Source: an uncultured Bacilli bacterium (lineage in GTDB: Bacteria > Bacillota_I > Bacilli_A > RF39 > UBA660). Taken from it: a DNA stretch of 5,796 nt. The stretch covers positions 1 through 5,796 of the forward strand of contig CANQLF010000042.1 of NCBI GenBank assembly GCA_947624635.1, written 5' to 3'. The translations under genes and the position numbers were made by a program. The notes under the pieces were generated by a model. The model did no database searches and was not told where the DNA came from. It saw only the letters and a program-made list of their open reading frames with translations. Each line of letters starts with the position of its first letter. Positions within the stretch are counted from its first letter, which is position 1. Shown in pieces: positions 4,715 through 5,796 of the stretch.

Positions 4715-4936
4715 TTATTTTAAAACATTGATAAAAGATGATATCAAATCAAGTTTATCTACAAAATTATTTATTTTATCTCCAGGTCTTAGTTTATATT
4801 TTTCTTTCATCTCTTCATTAAAAGCATTAAAATAGTCAGGATTTCTATTTAAATATTTATACCAGTTAGAATTTTCTCTTAAATATCTAGTCATATTAGG
4901 ATCATTTTTAATTTTAAATTGCAAATCTAAATTCAT
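4715..4936 (-). CDS. ylbE: YlbE-like protein
   Basis: The 73-residue protein matches the YlbE-like family of spore-forming Bacilli in length and in its core: NDPNMTRYLRENSNWYKYLNRNP at about 11-33, where the family has a RENPYWYRKLSRNP-like block. A helical C-terminal part with KINNFVDKLDLISSFINVL follows. It has no signal peptide or membrane helix. The biochemical role of the family is unknown. The start is 2 bases after the ylbD stop, and its GAGGA ribosome binding site lies inside the last codons of ylbD, so the two are probably translationally coupled. This pairing is the same as in Bacillus subtilis and strengthens both calls. Confidence 0.82.
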   Translation of the reverse strand: MNLDLQFKIKNDPNMTRYLRENSNWYKYLNRNPDYFNAFNEEMKEKYKLRPGDKINNFVDKLDLISSFINVLK

Positions 4937-4938
4937 AA

Positions 4939-5316
4939 TTAATCCTCGAACATTTTATTAGTTGGTCTTGGTGTATATATATTTCTTGGTTGTGGTGTAC
5001 TTTCTTTATCTCCAACAAATTCTCCTATAAAGCCTAGAAATTTTTGAATAGAGGTTATATTTTGTTGTAATACTTCTGGTTTAACATTTTTAAGCATGTT
5101 AAATATCTCTCCTACTCCAAAACTGGTATTTGCGTTTATTTTGGATTCATTACCTACATTCCTACTATTAAAATATTCACTCCAAGCATTATCATCTTCA
5201 TCATATAAACTATATAATTCATAAAACTTTTGCCAACTCATTTCACCTGATTTAACATATTTTATAAGTTCTGGATGTCTTTTTACAAACTCTTTAAAAT
5301 CTTCCTTACTTTTCAT
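4939..5316 (-). CDS. ylbD: YlbD-like putative spore coat protein
   Basis: The 125-residue protein matches the YlbD family of putative spore coat proteins. The N-terminal segment FKEFVKRHPELIKYVKSGEMSWQKFYE (about residues 7-33), followed by an acidic DEDDNAW stretch, is the family signature. The C-terminus ends PRPTNKMFED, like the PRPxxxxFED end of the family. The middle (50-100) is predicted helical and less conserved. It would be made during sporulation and placed in the coat; its function there is not known. An AGGTG ribosome binding site precedes the start. The gap to gpr is only 45 bases and has no terminator, so cotranscription with gpr is likely. A CATATAAT element at 5334-5341 could be a -10 of its own, but it lies too close to the start to be convincing. 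Confidence 0.85.
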   Translation of the reverse strand: MKSKEDFKEFVKRHPELIKYVKSGEMSWQKFYELYSLYDEDDNAWSEYFNSRNVGNESKINANTSFGVGEIFNMLKNVKPEVLQQNITSIQKFLGFIGEFVGDKESTPQPRNIYTPRPTNKMFED

Positions 5317-5361
5317 CTTTTTTCACCTAATTTATTATATGTTTTAAAATGGATTTTTGTA

Positions 5362-5796
5362 CTAATTTATTTTTTGATGTAAAGTTTTATTTATTCCAGT
5401 ACTGAGTACTTCAGCTAATTTTTCTATTACGAAATCCACTTCTTTAGGTGTTACCATAAGATTATAATCTATTGGGGATAATACTTCATATATTAACGTA
5501 TGTATTTCTTCTTCTTTTAACTCTCCTAAAAGTCCTATATATTGCTTTTTTTCTTCAGTATTTAATTCTTTTATTTTTTTCTTTATATAATTAGCTTTTC
5601 TTACTGCAAGTTTATTTGCAGGATTATTTAAATTATCTTTTACATAGGAAAAATGTTTAATCATATATTGAATTGTATCTGATACAATTGTTACTGCATC
5701 TACTACAGTAGGTATTCCGATTGCAATAACTGGTATTCCTAATACTTCTTTATTGATTTCTTTTCTTGAGTTACCCACTCCACTACCTGGATGTAT
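5362..5796 (-). CDS. gpr: Germination protease GPR, C-terminal part
   Basis: The frame is open to the right edge and ends at TAG 5362-5364, giving the last 144 residues. GPR is the aspartic-type (family A25) protease that degrades small acid-soluble spore proteins when spores germinate. The visible part begins IHPGSGVGNSRKEI, then LGIPVIAIGIPTVVDAVTI, and near the end NLMVTPKEVDFVIEKLAEVLSTGIN, all characteristic of GPR. Bacillus GPR has about 370 residues, so roughly 60% of the gene lies outside the window. One of the two catalytic aspartates should lie only a few residues before the visible IHPG segment and so cannot be checked. The GTG at 5776-5778 is an internal valine codon of GVGN, not a start. 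Its presence suggests that the organism forms spores or recently did. Confidence 0.95.
   Translation of the reverse strand: MHPGSGVGNSRKEINKEVLGIPVIAIGIPTVVDAVTIVSDTIQYMIKHFSYVKDNLNNPANKLAVRKANYIKKKIKELNTEEKKQYIGLLGELKEEEIHTLIYEVLSPIDYNLMVTPKEVDFVIEKLAEVLSTGINKTLHQKIN

Noticed and set aside
4605..4835. Plus-strand open frame of 76 codons
   Set aside because: It overlaps ylbE on the opposite strand and the promoter region of the small gene, has no good ribosome binding site, and its product is a low-complexity K/I/S-rich string typical of A+T-rich shadow frames.
5776..5778. GTG as the start of a 138-residue protein
   Set aside because: It is the valine codon of the conserved GVGN segment of GPR; the frame continues to the window edge with more conserved GPR sequence.

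Overview
The window is very A+T-rich, and every gene I can support lies on the minus strand, so transcription runs from position 5796 towards 1. The sporulation-linked genes gpr, ylbD and ylbE next to rsmD point to a low-GC Gram-positive (Bacillota) lineage that forms spores or descends from one that did. The extreme A+T content and the family of short pilin genes suggest an uncultured gut Bacilli or Erysipelotrichia-like bacterium, for example the RF39 type, but that is inference. Tryptophans that I checked are TGG and genes end in TAA or TAG, so nothing suggests a non-standard code.

Region 4715-5796 is a sporulation block. It holds the C-terminal part of the spore protease gene gpr (cut by the window edge), then ylbD (putative spore coat protein) and ylbE, with only 2 bases between ylbD and ylbE. 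After a 166-base gap that carries a promoter with an internal dyad comes a 53-codon gene I do not recognise (4387-4548). A hairpin terminator (4354-4384) follows, whose bases also contain the likely promoter of rsmD (3778-4326), the 16S rRNA G966 methyltransferase. In Bacillus subtilis the order is ylbD-ylbE-ylbF-ylbG-rsmD(ylbH)-coaD. Here the unknown small gene replaces ylbF/ylbG, and pilin genes stand where coaD would be.

Region 2034-3760 is a cassette of three paralogous type IV pilin-like genes, called pilin C (3242-3703), pilin B (2554-3024) and pilin A (2034-2513) here. All have a short K/R-rich leader, a G|F cleavage site and the hydrophobic pilin helix. A and B are recent tandem duplicates that differ mainly in a central segment. 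C is more diverged and has its own copy of the promoter seen before B. A decayed extra pilin tail lies just after pilin C. The cassette ends in a terminator (1981-2008). No secretion ATPase, platform protein or prepilin peptidase is present, so assembly would depend on machinery elsewhere.

Region 975-1964 is nfo, a complete endonuclease IV with all nine metal-ligand positions, its own extended -10 promoter and a strong terminator. A second hairpin (894-934) separates it from the first 269 codons of a YhcG/DUF1016-family nuclease gene that runs off the left edge. That gene contains a short, GC-rich perfect palindrome.

The most interesting part is the pilin array: duplicated genes with constant ends and a variable centre, duplicated promoters, a relic tail and a base composition unlike the neighbours. 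There is no gene-free stretch over 300 bases; the longest gaps are 809-1001, 3025-3241 and 4549-4714.
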